64,000 bases of DNA. Source: Pseudopithomyces maydicus (lineage: Eukaryota; Ascomycota; Dothideomycetes; Pleosporales; Didymosphaeriaceae). A model generated the notes under the pieces. The model was not told where the DNA came from and did no database searches. It saw nothing but the letters and a program-made list of their open reading frames with translations. Position numbers and translations under genes: made by a program. This document shows positions 33,687 to 44,945 of the stretch, one piece after another (within the stretch, counting starts at the first letter, position 1; each line of letters opens with the position of its first letter). The DNA lies in contig JANTUC010000012.1 of assembly GCA_026873275.1 (NCBI GenBank), forward strand, positions 1,260,001 through 1,324,000. The letters run 5' to 3'.

Positions 33687-35666
33687 TTATGGACAAGCCT
33701 CTCCTCTACCACCAGGGTAAGGGTAGGGGCACCAGGTAGCAGACCCAGTCTTCTTCGTATCCGAAGCTGTGGAAGTCGGCGTCGCCTTCTTTACTGTAGA
33801 GACCGTTGTGACTGGCTCCCCGCACTTTATGCCAGGGTATGGATATGGGCAGCGCGGGTCCTGCGAAACTATCGCCGTTTTCACCTCATCGTCATCGGCT
33901 GGCTTCGATGTTGCACTTGGCTTCGGTGTAGCACTTGGCTTGAGTACATCAGTGCTCGACCTTGATTTACTAGGGGTAGGCTTAGAAGATGTTTTGGGTA
34001 CATCGATGGTCTTAGGGATGTTGCTTACTGCCTTCTGATCAATGGCTACTTCGATTGTGGTCGCATCACGCTTGTACATCTTGTCGGCTTTGTAGGCAGC
34101 ATCGTAGGCTTCAGCTCCGGCGGTAGGAGGTGAGATCGGCACCACAACAACAGCAGTGGTAGACTGCGCAAGAATCGTTGTTGGTGTCTCAGTCTGGTAG
34201 CCCTGACTGGAAGATTGCTGTGCATCAGTTGTCTGCACGCTAGAGGATGACTGTGTACTAGAGCTCGACGCCATAGGGGTCGATGGCAATACAGTAAGTT
34301 CCGAAGTAGAATCAACAGTGACGGTAATTGTCAGAGCTTTTCCGGAGGTGCTACTTGCTGCTGAGGAGTAGCCACTAGAGACTTGAGTGGATATGCTTGA
34401 AGAATCGGAAACAATAGAACTGGTCTCTGTAGGCACAGTGGATGTGAGTGAGGTGGAAGACGCTGTACCTGTAGGATAGCTAATCGTGCTGTTGCTCACC
34501 CCGAAAGAAGAGGAGGGAGCACCCGCGTAGTAGGAAGGCGTTTGTTGCTGCGTTGACACTGCCGTCGTCGAAGCAACAGAGGAAGGTGGGACTGCGGAGC
34601 TAGATGGTGAGGAAGGAGCAGGCGTAGAAGTCTGTGGCAAAGATTCCGAGTTAGCACTAGCGGTTGGAACCATGCTGGTCTCAGGAATAGTGAAGAGAAC
34701 GCTGGAGTCCGAATTACCCACAAGATATCCACTAGAAGCAGGGTTTTGCGAGGGAATGATCGAAGACAGTGGTATGGGGGAAGTTGAAGAGCCAGGCACG
34801 GTTATGAATTGGGTACTGGTCACGTGAACAGTGGTTGTTATTTCGGTAGTGGGCTCCGGAGCAGTAACATAAAAGGTCTCTGTGATGACGGCAACGCACC
34901 GGCTACTGCTGGTTTCGACCAGAAAGCTGGAGGCTGGAGTGTTCCCTTGAGCTATGGCGGAACTCGATTGGCTGACAGGATATTCACTGCTTTGAGGTAC
35001 AGCAGGCGAGCTGGAAGAAGCTAAGGTAGATGCACTCAACTCGATGACAGGATACCCGCTTGTCTCCGGAGTGGTGACCGAGCTCGGTGCTGAAGCAGTA
35101 CTGGAAGCGAAGCTAGAAGAAGAGGGTAGAGAAACAATACTGGGAATCAGAGGGGTCGAAGGGGCGACTGAGCTGGAAAGAAGAATGCTAGAGTTAAGGG
35201 AGGTTACGCTCGAGGTTATACTGCTCAAGATCGCACTACTGGAGAGCGTGCTGCTGATAATGGAACCGGTGCTGCTGGTATTGGAGATAGGAAGGCTGCT
35301 TGAGGCCGACTCGGAGGATGAGCTCGCAGGAATTGAACTCGACTCTACAATATAGAGGAAGCTAGAATTTTCTGAACTCGAAATGAGGGTAGAGCTAGAG
35401 GCCGAAGCCGAGACCTCAGACGAAGTAACAGGTGAAGAGCTTGGGACCACGACCGCATACGATGACACTACTGAAGTTGAACCAGAGGTGATAGCTTCAG
35501 GCGTAGCGCTCGATTTAACGACTAGATAAGGAGCAACACTGCTTGAGGATGCAGCTGTTTCTGTGCAAGACGTGGTTCCAGAGGCAGGTTCTTCGTGACG
35601 CTTGTTGACCGCTGCACCGGCGACGGCTTGCGCAGCGAGGACTGCAATAGCAAAATTGCTAATCAT
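33687..35666 (-). CDS. Ser/Thr-rich mucin-like secreted or cell-wall protein with CPYPYPG boxes
   Basis: Single exon, 659 residues, no family recognised. The N-terminus MISNFAIAVLAAQAVAGAAV is a signal peptide, followed by a Lys-Arg site. Residues from about 30 to 520 are dominated by Ser, Thr, Pro, Val and Ala, consistent with heavy O-glycosylation. A VVPISPPTAGAEAYDAAYK segment then leads into a Lys/Ser/Pro linker. The C-terminus carries two matching boxes, RCPYPYPGIKCGEP and WCPYPYPGGRGEACP, the second at the very end. No C-terminal hydrophobic GPI tail is seen. It could be a wall-anchored or soluble mucin-like protein. Codon composition suits a real gene, not a simple repeat artefact. Confidence 0.8.
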   Translation of the reverse strand: MISNFAIAVLAAQAVAGAAVNKRHEEPASGTTSCTETAASSSSVAPYLVVKSSATPEAITSGSTSVVSSYAVVVPSSSPVTSSEVSASASSSTLISSSENSSFLYIVESSSIPASSSSESASSSLPISNTSSTGSIISSTLSSSAILSSITSSVTSLNSSILLSSSVAPSTPLIPSIVSLPSSSSFASSTASAPSSVTTPETSGYPVIELSASTLASSSSPAVPQSSEYPVSQSSSAIAQGNTPASSFLVETSSSRCVAVITETFYVTAPEPTTEITTTVHVTSTQFITVPGSSTSPIPLSSIIPSQNPASSGYLVGNSDSSVLFTIPETSMVPTASANSESLPQTSTPAPSSPSSSAVPPSSVASTTAVSTQQQTPSYYAGAPSSSFGVSNSTISYPTGTASSTSLTSTVPTETSSIVSDSSSISTQVSSGYSSAASSTSGKALTITVTVDSTSELTVLPSTPMASSSSTQSSSSVQTTDAQQSSSQGYQTETPTTILAQSTTAVVVVPISPPTAGAEAYDAAYKADKMYKRDATTIEVAIDQKAVSNIPKTIDVPKTSSKPTPSKSRSSTDVLKPSATPKPSATSKPADDDEVKTAIVSQDPRCPYPYPGIKCGEPVTTVSTVKKATPTSTASDTKKTGSATWCPYPYPGGRGEACP

Positions 35667-36703
35667 CGTGTTGTTATTCGCGACGAGTGAATATATATTG
35701 GGAGCGAGAGACTGTAGTGACGGGAGTAGTAAAGAATGAAAGGGACTGTGATATGTCGTGTTTTCAAGAAAAGAGTGATTGAAGAGCGGAGAAAATCAGG
35801 AATTGGTAGGTGACTGAAATTGATATAATGTCTTCTAGCATAGATCTCGTAAAGGAAGCAAAGGAACGCACCTATCCTTTGTCCAAATTTGGTCCGACAC
35901 CATGGAGACAATTGGAAGTACAAAGAGAACTCGACAGATAGAATGTGTCGATCAGGTACTCAAAGGTCCTTGCCCTAAGATCGACTTAAAAAAGAGGTTC
36001 TAGATCGGTCGGTGGCGCTCACTTCGGATTTTCACGGTTTCTCTAATTCGCTAGGCTTCGGCAACCATAATTATTACCCTGAACAAACGAAATAATCAAC
36101 TGTTATAATAAGACTAAATAGCAAGTCGAGTCGCAGTTTTTGGTCATAGAAACAGGTCACTGGGGTGTTGTAGCGATCACGTCACGCTGACGCTTATTGT
36201 ATCATTGTATACAAAGTTGAGTGAATAAGAGAAAGCGCTTCATGATACACAAAGAAGCTACCATCAGTCTGCAGATGGCCACTCATGAATGGAGAAATTT
36301 GGGAGCTTGGATGGAACAGATTATGTAATATGGAGCCGATCCGTTCCGAACAGGTCTCAGTAAGTTTCCAGCGGCCCTTTTCATTGACATAATTGACTTC
36401 ACGTCTCTGAGGGGATTAAAGGTAGGCTAATTTCTTGGGTACCAGCATGAAACGGTTGATTCGACACCATTCCCAATATAATCAATCATACGACTAGTGA
36501 TTGTTCAGAAAGGCCCCTCTAATCAGCGGATCAAACAAGAAATACCAACTTTCCCGAAGCATCATTGAACCAATTGACATACGCTTCCGATCCTAGTAGC
36601 GAGGACCTTGTCCTCAGAAGTTGATCGCGATAGTCTTCTCGCATCTCGAAGACACCTATACGCCGAAAAAGGTGACGACTGCGGGGCTTCTCGTCCGAAA
36701 GGT
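35667..36703. other. AT-rich intergenic region, 1 kb, no gene seen
   Basis: Promoter of the mucin-like gene on one side and 3' flank of the HET gene on the other. No long open frame or RNA gene is visible. Confidence 0.6.
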
Positions 36704-38986
36704 CTATTTTCTGTTAATTTTGTTATATATCAATGGTGCTGTATGGGTACCTTTGTGGTGGGAATGAGTATCGTAATTAAAGTCCCAATATGGTGAGCTT
36801 GAAGCATCTAGTAGGCCGAGATCGGTATGTTTGCTATCTGATGGCAGAGAGTCCTTGAAGTCCGCTTCGTCAGATAGTTCCGCAGGTACGATTACTATCC
36901 CAATAGATGTACGTGCCTCGTGTAGACCGACTTCGAGGAGCCAGACAGGCAATTTGCTGGTGTTTATTCCGTAGTCCTCATTCGCATCTATAGTAGCGGA
37001 TGCAATAAACAAAGATTCGTATCCCAGCAGGTTGCGGTCTTGAATACGTGTTCCAGCTTTCGTTAAAAACGCTTGCTTGACTCGGCCGTTTACTGTGAGT
37101 AGCGCAGCAGTCACCTCGCCATACAATAGCTCTGAATTCTTCAAATGTACTTCATGCCTTATAATTTGGAGAACAGGTACGTATGAACCTAGTATCTGGA
37201 CAGGGCTATTTATCGATGCCCACGACCATGTTGGAGCGTAGTAAGCTTGGGGTCGTGTCGGTAATGTCTGAGAAGTACGTTTCCAGAGTAGTTGACGCTC
37301 CAAGTCACGATACCACAGTCCTGCAGCATACTGCGACGGAAGGCCATCAGGTGAAGCGGCGATGCTATTTGCAAACTCTGCTGCAACTCCAGCTAGGGCT
37401 ACGAGTTTGTCAGAAGGTACTGTCAATTGTCGTTGCGAATATCGAGAGATGATGCGCATCCATTCCTGAAGGGCACTATCAAGTTCTTTCGGGGGCCAAG
37501 CAATCTTAACACGTGCTAGGATAAATTCCTTTGTTGAGTCTGCCGTAGCGTTGGATGATACTGTCAAATTTTTGACAGAATTCAACTTCTCGATAAGTGC
37601 ATGGTCCTGATTGCTCAACCCATATTGATACCATCCATGTTCGCTCATCGCTTCCAATGGCGTATGGCAGTTCCAATGGACCCTATCCCCGCTGAACTTG
37701 ATGATACGCGGTGACAGGATTGACTCTTGGAGACACCATGCCCGTTTTTGAACCGGATCATCGGAGTCGTCCTTCTTGGGCATTTCGTAGAGATATACAG
37801 AAGAAATGATACCGCTAGGACACCTAAAGGGTAATCTGAATACGGAGTTTTGTAGTTTCCTTTCTTGTAGGAAGCCTTCGCTACTACTGGCAGCACTCGA
37901 TGCGACCAATGTTATGAATGCTCCTTTATAGATCCCTGGCATTCGAGAGAGTTCTTGGATCTTATCTTCTTCGGAATCTTGGATGATAGTTAGTGCATCA
38001 ATCCAGATATATCGAAGACCTAAGCTTGAAGTGACAGTAACTGCATCATGTATGGTCTTTGCAGTCCGCGGTATATCGATGTTTTCATGGTATTCCGTAA
38101 GTTTATCCATGGTTGTTTTATAAGATTGATCGCCTCCCCAACAATAACTCAATGCACAATAATCGAATGCTCTACTTTTCGTGGTAATCAGCTTGATCTG
38201 ACCATTTGATGAAATTTCAACAAGTCGAGAAGGGATGACAGATTGATCTTGTTTACAATCCTTGTGGTTGGCATGACATTCTTCCAGGCACAGTCTCGCT
38301 GCCCGGAGACTGGATGGAGACCCAACATCCTGGTTGATGGGCCGACTCTTGACCCACTCAGCGGCTCCAGTATCTTCTAGAATTAGCACAGAGCTAGAAA
38401 AACGCCGACAAGTAAATTAAATACCTTCAACAGCACATATGCACCAATCTGCTCCGAGAAACGTGTCAAGTGCAGGCCTTAATGATAGATCACTATGATT
38501 ATGGCGTCGGTCCCGCCTCCACAGAGGACGGATTCTTTCCACACTATCGAATTCGTTATTCGCAGTATTAACGCGGAGATGCAGACGGCCCTGACCCCAA
38601 GTTGCAGCAAAACTTTTCAGACCATCTTCAGCTAGTTTAGCCAGCGGGGCGATGTCATTCCTTTTCGTCTGCCCAAAAATGTGTTTAAAGAAGAGACAAC
38701 CGTTTGAGTATGCCTCATAAACCTCATCAATCTCGTGCTCGGTGTCTTGAAAATAAATACCACGCATTCGTGACCTTACTCTTTCGTGCTGGCGACTGTT
38801 TTCCTGTGGATCAATGACAATCTTCTCACAATAAGTACATGAGTGTGCTGAAGTGAAACTATTATTTGGTATCGTGCTGGAGACCGATGGCCTTTGGGAC
38901 TTTATTCGCGTCTCCACTGGAACTAGTGGTCCAATATCAAGGGTATCCGCCTTTCTGAGAAAGTCGTGAAAACGCATGTTGACCAT
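36704..38986 (-). CDS. HET-domain (heterokaryon incompatibility) protein 1
   Basis: Member of the HET family; relatives trigger cell death on fusion of incompatible hyphae, though most family members are uncharacterised. Exons are 38425-38986 and 36704-38376 with a 48-nt intron, giving 744 residues. A Cys-containing N-terminal region (SAHSCTYCEKIVIDPQE) precedes the domain, and RPINQDVGSPSSLRAARLCL occurs just before it, as in many HET proteins. HET block 1 is YCALSYCWGGDQ (about residues 260-271), block 2 RYIWIDALTIIQDSEED (from about 309), and block 3 MPGIYKGAFITLVASSA. The typical Asp-Ala-Leu-Cys-Ile is here Asp-Ala-Leu-Thr-Ile. The rest continues the family pattern (QKRAWCLQESILSPRIIKF). 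Intact. Confidence 0.9.
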
Positions 38987-39576
38987 GCCCTGAACGGGTT
39001 GGTCCCTTTCTGTCTGTACTTGAGCGCTGGTTGTATGTCAAGTGTGAGCGCCATGGCTTTGATGCCTTGCATGAGCACAGCCACTGAGCAAGCTGGAGCT
39101 GATCATTAACCGCCTCTTATCACTGGTCAGAAATGTGTACTAGAACAGTCCACAAAACTGCTTCTGCCATGGCTTTATGAATTTAAATCCACAAAAATAT
39201 GTATGATCATAGACAAATCGATTGCAGAATAGGTAGACCTGCCTCGGTGTGAATACCTAGGTACCTAGGTATAGCCAGTGTCACATGATTCATCAAGTCA
39301 ATCGCGATGATAATAAACCAGCTGAAAGTTTATTAGTGGGTTTCACCCAGTTCCACCACTATCTGATAGCTTTAAGCTCGGAATGCATTCACAATAGAGG
39401 ACATTAGGATTGGGATAGCGCATGAGTGACGTTCTTGCGGCGGAAGCTCTCATGTGTCCTAATTGGGTAAGCGTGTCGCGAACGCGACTGCCGCGTCCAA
39501 CTTTCTGAATCGCGACAAGCACATCGAGCATACCACTACCCAGCGCCATTAACTACTCACCACTCAGCTCACCATA
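38987..39576. promoter_or_regulatory. Divergent promoter region between HET protein 1 and POL31
   Basis: Holds the upstream regions of the minus-strand HET gene and plus-strand polymerase subunit gene. A perfect 20-bp palindrome is at 39253-39272. A tcgcgaacgcga motif at 39476-39487, about 90 bp before the POL31 start, resembles paired MCB/SCB cell-cycle boxes (ACGCGT / CGCGAAA). A short minus-strand open frame (39343-39549) is unsupported. Confidence 0.5.
39253..39272. repeat. Perfect 20-bp palindrome
   Basis: The sequence is identical to its own reverse complement over 20 bp and consists of two adjacent acctaggt units flanked by AT. It lies between divergent genes. It could be a dimeric regulator site or a cruciform-prone sequence; function unknown. 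Confidence 0.8.
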
Positions 39577-41261
39577 ATGGAATCTGCAGAGGGTTCACTG
39601 CTAAAACGCGAGCCTTTGTAAGTTTTATGAGTTTTCTATAGTTGCAATTGTCTCTAACCACCTCGCAGCGAAGACCCCGCGGCCCTACCACCTCGAAATG
39701 CCTCCGCCTACAAACCCCTACATACATTCGCGCTGCCTAAGGGTGCAGATAAACACTACCAGCAGCAATTTGCGGACATGTACTTCCTCCGGTTGGCGCA
39801 ACTAAAGAAGGATGTAATGCAAAAGGCGCATGATGCATGGGATGACTTCGAGGTATGATACCAGGCCAGATCATGAACGGATACATATATTGGAGGCTCC
39901 TTGGAGAATATGCGTGGAAGCTGACTTCCTTTAGTTGGCAGGAGACAGGGCAAAATACGTTGAACGAGTGCTTGACGTGCGGCAAGGCGAGCTGTGCTGG
40001 GTAGTAGGCACAGTATACATGGAGATGACATTGAAGCCCAATGTGCTCGACGACATATCTAAAGAAGTATGAGGCTCCATGTTCCATTCACCCGTACGGT
40101 CAACGCTAACATCTCAACCAGCACTGGATCGCTGCTCCTCCGCCGCGCCACACATACGTAAACCCCTCTGGCTTCGATGAAATGATGCTGGAAGACGAAT
40201 CTGGACGTCTTCGTGTCGTTGGGGACTCCCTCAACTCACACTATGTTACTGGTTGCATTTTGGCCGCACTCGGCACCGAACAAGCAGATGGTGCCTTCCA
40301 AGTCATCGCGACACAATACGCCGATCTCCCACGGCAGCCGCAACGCTGGGAAGCAGAAGACAACGCACCCGCAGCCGCGAAGAAGTCGAAAGCCAAGCGC
40401 GAGAAATCAGGGAAGCTTGCCCTGGTCTCAGGTCTTAACATCACGGGCACGGAGGACGACGATCTTGCCTTGGACATATTGATGGAATACCTCACAGGCG
40501 AAGTAGCAGGACTACCAGAACAGACCAATGCTTCGACTATAAGCCGTTTAATAGTAGCAGGTAATTCACTCTCGCACGCAACACCGATCCTCTCGAGAGA
40601 AGACTTCAACACAAGGAAAAGCGTGAAGAAGCATTACGGTTACGACGCTTCCTCCTATAACGCCTCGCCCGTCGAGAAACTCGATTTGCTCCTCTCTCAA
40701 ATCCTTCCCACTCTTCCCATCACACTCATCCCCGGTGAGACCGACCCCGCCAACGTCGCCCTTCCGCAACAGCCACTCCACCCTGCGCTCTTTCCCCTCT
40801 GCAGAGCATATTCGAACCCGCCTGCGAAATCAAAGGAGTCGCTCGAGGGCCTCGATTTCGTGACAAACCCGTGGGAGGCCAGCGTGGAAGGCTGGAAATT
40901 ACTGGGCACGGGTGGCCAGACGGTAGATGATTTGCTCAAATACGTCGAGGATGTGGACTCTATGGAAGTCATGGAAATGATGCTTAGATGGCGGTCTATA
41001 GCGCCCACAGCACCGGATACGCTATGGTGCTACCCATTCCAAGACGATGACCCGCTCATTCTGAAGGAATGTCCACACATATATTTTGCAGGGAGCAGAG
41101 ACAAGTTCGAAAGCAGGACCATAGAGGGACCGGATGGACAAAAGGTGTTGTTGTTGGGGTTGCCGAAATTTAGCGAGACGGGTCAGCTGGTGCTGGTCGA
41201 CATGGAAACGTTGGAGATCGAGGTGGTGGACATTGGTGTTGTACATCCGTTGGCATCGTGA
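39577..41261 (+). CDS. POL31: DNA polymerase delta small (B) subunit
   Basis: Second subunit of replicative DNA polymerase delta (Pol31/Hys2 in budding yeast, Cdc1 in fission yeast); it bridges the catalytic subunit to the rest of the complex (family knowledge). Exons are 39577-39617, 39669-39852, 39935-40066 and 40122-41261, giving 498 residues, all in phase. The N-terminus has YFLRLAQLKKDVMQKAHDAW and the OB-fold part VGTVYMEMTLKPNVLDDI, then PSGFDEMMLEDESGRLRVVG. The inactive phosphodiesterase-like domain contains LALVSGLNITG, TLPITLIPGETDPANVALPQ, and PHIYFAGSRDKFESR. Length matches the family. Intact. Confidence 0.96.
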
Positions 41262-41479
41262 AGTTTCTGCGGCCGCCGTACTGGAAGGATTGGCAGATTG
41301 GAGGTTCCTTAGCCTCAGAAATAATAAGAATTGTAAGCGAGGTGTGTATGATACCCATATGTCGCATTACCTAGTATCTCGCATGGCACGCAAATTAAAA
41401 TAAGGGGTCTGAAGAAATACTAGGACATTTCACAAAAGGAATCTTGAATGCATTCAATGAACATATACAGTGCATCCTA

Positions 41480-42767
41480 CTACAATAAACCCTTACCCTC
41501 GGCATCAACCTGCGCTTGGTCGATAATAATTATGCCTTTACCTTTCATTTTACCGCTCTCCGCGAACTCAATCAATTTTTCCATCTCACCAAGTCCTTTG
41601 AAAACGTTTGTGTTGACGGAGATGTTGTGTTCGGAAACCACTCGCAGCATATCTTGTGCTTCTTGGGCCGAGCATATCAGTGAGCCACGAACCCGTATAT
41701 CCCGGAAGATAATTTCTCGAAAAGGAATAGTTACGTTCTCCGGCTGCAATGAATTAGATCCGTACTTCATATGAGAAGGAATGTCAACATCTAGCATGCA
41801 TACCTGTGCAATCTGTACAACCGTCCCGTGCATCCTCGTAATTCTACAACTCGTCGCCGTCGCCGTCACCGCCTCGCTGACATTCACCGTCGCAGCAACC
41901 CCTTTGCCATTAGTCATTTTATGCACTTCCTCCACAAGCTCCTCATCCCCCTCCTCACATCCAGCACCAGATCCGCACCACATTTTCTCGTCAATTCTAG
42001 CCCCTCATCCCTCGCATCAACCCCAACAACCCTCAGCCCCAACGCCTTCGCAAACTGCACCCCCAAATGCCCCAGCCCCCTCCAGACCCCACAATCCCAA
42101 GCCACTCCCCCGCTCCAGCCCAGCTACAAGAATACTCTTATACACCGTGCACCCCGCGCACGCCAGCGGCGCCGCAGTCTCAAAGCTCACGTTCTCGGGG
42201 ATGCGAACCGCCCAGCGGCCATCGACACGCGCGTACTCCGCGAAGTACCCGTCCACGGCCTTGAGCCCGTAGTACGACGCTTCGGTGCAGTACTGGGTGA
42301 AGGTGTCGGGGCCGCGGCAGTCGGCGCAGGTGCCGCAGGGGTGGTAGATGATGGGGCACATTACGCGGTCGCCGGGCTGGAAGGTGGTGACTTTGGAGCC
42401 GATGGCGACGACGGTGCCGGCGCCTTCGTGGGATCCGGTGACGGGGAGGGGCGTCCGCATGCGGCCTCGTTGGACCATGAGGTCGGTGTGGCAGAGGGAG
42501 GCGACGGCGATGCGGATGAGGAGGTCTTCTGGGGCGAGGTTGGTAGGGATGGGGATGGTGTTGATCTTGAAAGGTTGGTTGTACTATGGGTGGTGATTAG
42601 TCGTGGTGCGGTGTGTGGACTTGAAGGTTGGACTTATGGAAAGGGATGGGTTTGTGTTATATGTATTGGAATATAGTTGTATAATATGCTTTGGGAGAGA
42701 TAAAGATCGTATATACCTCCACAACTTGCGCTGCCTCCATAGTCTCTGTCATTCCCTGTGAACCCAT
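41480..42767 (-). CDS. Zinc-dependent alcohol dehydrogenase (three frame breaks in this sequence)
   Basis: Medium-chain, zinc-dependent NAD(P)-linked alcohol dehydrogenase, cytosolic by appearance. Exons are 42717-42767, 41804-42583 and 41480-41743. The second intron (41744-41803, 60 nt, GTATGC...TTGCAG) keeps the frame if retained. Start is MGSQGMTETMEAAQVVE. Catalytic zinc ligands appear in SLCHTD (Cys48) and GSHEGAG (His69-Glu70). A Cys cluster (HPCGTCADCRG...QYC) binds the structural zinc. The frame breaks at C5 runs 42107-42111, 42076-42080 and 41948-41952. One extra base at each restores the Rossmann motif GSGGGLGHLGVQFAKALGLR, then LDVRRG-DEELVEEVHKM, for 365 residues. It is convergent with POL31, and a Zn2Cys6 gene lies 335 bp upstream on the same strand. 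Confidence 0.9.
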
Positions 42768-43101
42768 GATGAAATTTTGCGATAGAAAATCTTCAGTACT
42801 CGTTATTGATCAACTGAGCATCAGTAACAACTTTAAATATGGTTCAGCGTGTGGCTGCAGCGCTATGACGTGTTCAAGCTCGCCGAGACAATGCAAGGAT
42901 GGCTTGCTGAGGGACCATCCGATACATCATCCGTTTTGGGCAGAGCTGGACCCAACTCAGTGGTTTTTCTGCAGCCATCTGCACCGTCCCGCCGGGCCAG
43001 TTCCGAGACTAAAGTAATGCAAGAAAGGCGCCTGTAACCCCACACTGTCATACTTAGTGGTGGGGTAAAGTCCAATCTCCATAATGAAAATACGATGTTG
43101 C
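42768..43101. other. Spacer between ADH and Zn2Cys6 gene 2
   Basis: 334-bp gap that would hold the ADH promoter and the 3' end of the regulator gene, which are on the same strand. No separate gene is seen. Confidence 0.6.
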
Positions 43102-44945
43102 TCACTTGGCCAGCGCCATAAGCTGGGCGGTTGTCGGGCAAGGATCACGCCAGACCTGGAAGTTCGATTCATCCTTCAACTTCTCCTTTAGTTCTTCTGC
43201 AAGTGTAATTGCTTGTTTCGTGCCGATTTTCCGGGCAATGAAGAGGAGTTGATCAACAGCCCATTGCGTTAGACGCGCGCCATAGTCGCTTCGTCCAAGC
43301 TCGTATAGTGGACCAATTAGGTGATCCAGCCCTGTAGCTTTGAAAGGTTCCAGAAAAGTGCCTTGTGGGTGGACTTTGAACATCTTGTCGCGCAAATTCA
43401 TCTGCTGGATGCCTTCTTTGAGCAGATCGAAGTCCTGCTTGATCTGATGCGGAAAAGCAATTTGCCCAGTAAGCTGTGGCGTGGAGGCGCATATGTCTAG
43501 CATCTGTGAACTAATTACCCTCTTGCATTCTTGAAGCTTAGCGTTTGCGTATTCGTATTCAAAAAGCGGAGGACGACATTCCAGACCTCCGATGATCTTT
43601 TTCTGAATGAACTTATAGAGACGTATTCGACCATTTCTGAGGATATTCCACATGTTGATGACCCAGGGGCTCGTGTAGATATGGTAAAAGTTGCCGAATA
43701 CGTGCTCAGTTGGTTTTTCCAGGTATACTGTCTCGTATCTCCAAAGGGTCTGCAGGAAAAATCTCACGAAGTCTAGTTCGCGATCTAGTCTGAAAGCATT
43801 CGATACTATAGTGGTTGGGTCTCCATCCTCGTTACGCATGAGTATAATTGCTTTCTCCAGAACTTCAACTTGGTGTTCCACTCCTTTGAGAAGTTAGCCG
43901 ACTTCGTCACAGAAAAACAAATTTAGGGTTCCTTGTTACTCAAGGCGTTTGAGATTGGAGGAATTATTTTTGGGAGCGGATTTCAATGCGCCTCTTACGT
44001 ACCATGCATGGTGTAGTTGTTCATTTTGGTCAGATACCTGTACAGATATGCAACATTGTCCGGTATAGGCACACCGATTTCGACGCCCTTCGATATGGAT
44101 TCCCTATAAAATTGCAGGAAGATTTGCCTGGCAATATCGCTCCCAAATTGGCTTTTACCGCGCAGGGCAAACAAGGTCCCTGCACCTTTGGTGTGTTGCA
44201 TCCAGGCGTCCAGCGTGTGATTCTCGAACATGAAATTTTCATATGTCCCTAGTAATATCACAGATACAAGCGTACTATCTTGGTAAGCTTTAGCTGGGTC
44301 ACCGAGTGCCTTGTTAGTCGCTACCAATGCGCGGGTGTAGTGTTCTTGAGCTTTATTGGCTAAAAACTGCGACTTGTTTGCTGTTGCGAACGAAGCGAGA
44401 CTGACGGCATAAGCGCTACTTTTCAAAGTCAAGTCGACTTCAGACCAGCTCAACATCTGAAAGAGCCATTGGTAGTTGCTTCTTCCAACAGTACTTGGTT
44501 GCAGGATGTTATTGGCAGCGAAGAAAGTGAGTGCTTGACTTTCAATTGATGGAGTCATGGGTTTCGTGGGATTTGGTTGTTCAGACGCATCCCTCGGTGG
44601 CTGTGCAGATGTTGATGAATCACTCGAAGAGGTACTGGGTGACGACTTTGGCGTAGGAAGCTTCGTCGAAGTAGTTTTCTTTTTGCTTTTCTCTTTAGAA
44701 AGCTCTTGGTATCTCCTCTGTGCCTTGTTCATTACTATATTGCTCTCATTCTTGAACATCATCGAGAGCGGATCCCGATAGCCGTGGCATTCCATCCCAT
44801 TTCTGATACACTGACCACATGATGGCCGTGCAAGATCACACTGTCTTTATATTAGTAAGTTCCAATCATGACGGTGATTCGCTACCTTGATCTTTCTATT
44901 CCTGCAGTGTTGGCAGCCCTTTGATGGCCTGCCGACGTTAGGCAT
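43102..44945 (-). CDS. Zn(II)2Cys6 transcription factor 2
   Basis: Nuclear Gal4-type regulator. Exons are 44886-44945, 44003-44840 and 43102-43883 (introns 45 and 119 nt), giving 559 residues. The cluster cysteines are C11, C14, C21, C28, C31 and C38, at the extreme N-terminus (MPNVGRPSKGCQHCRNRKIK then CDLARPSCGQC). The first intron splits the cluster before C21. Next come a Ser/Thr/Pro-rich linker and a helical region resembling the fungal_trans_2 (DUF3468-type) domain: LTFFAANNILQPS, TLVSVILLGTYENFMFENHT, MQHTKGAGTLFALRG, with a long C-terminal part. The ADH gene lies directly downstream on the same strand, so regulation of it is a plausible but unproven inference. Intact. Confidence 0.9.
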
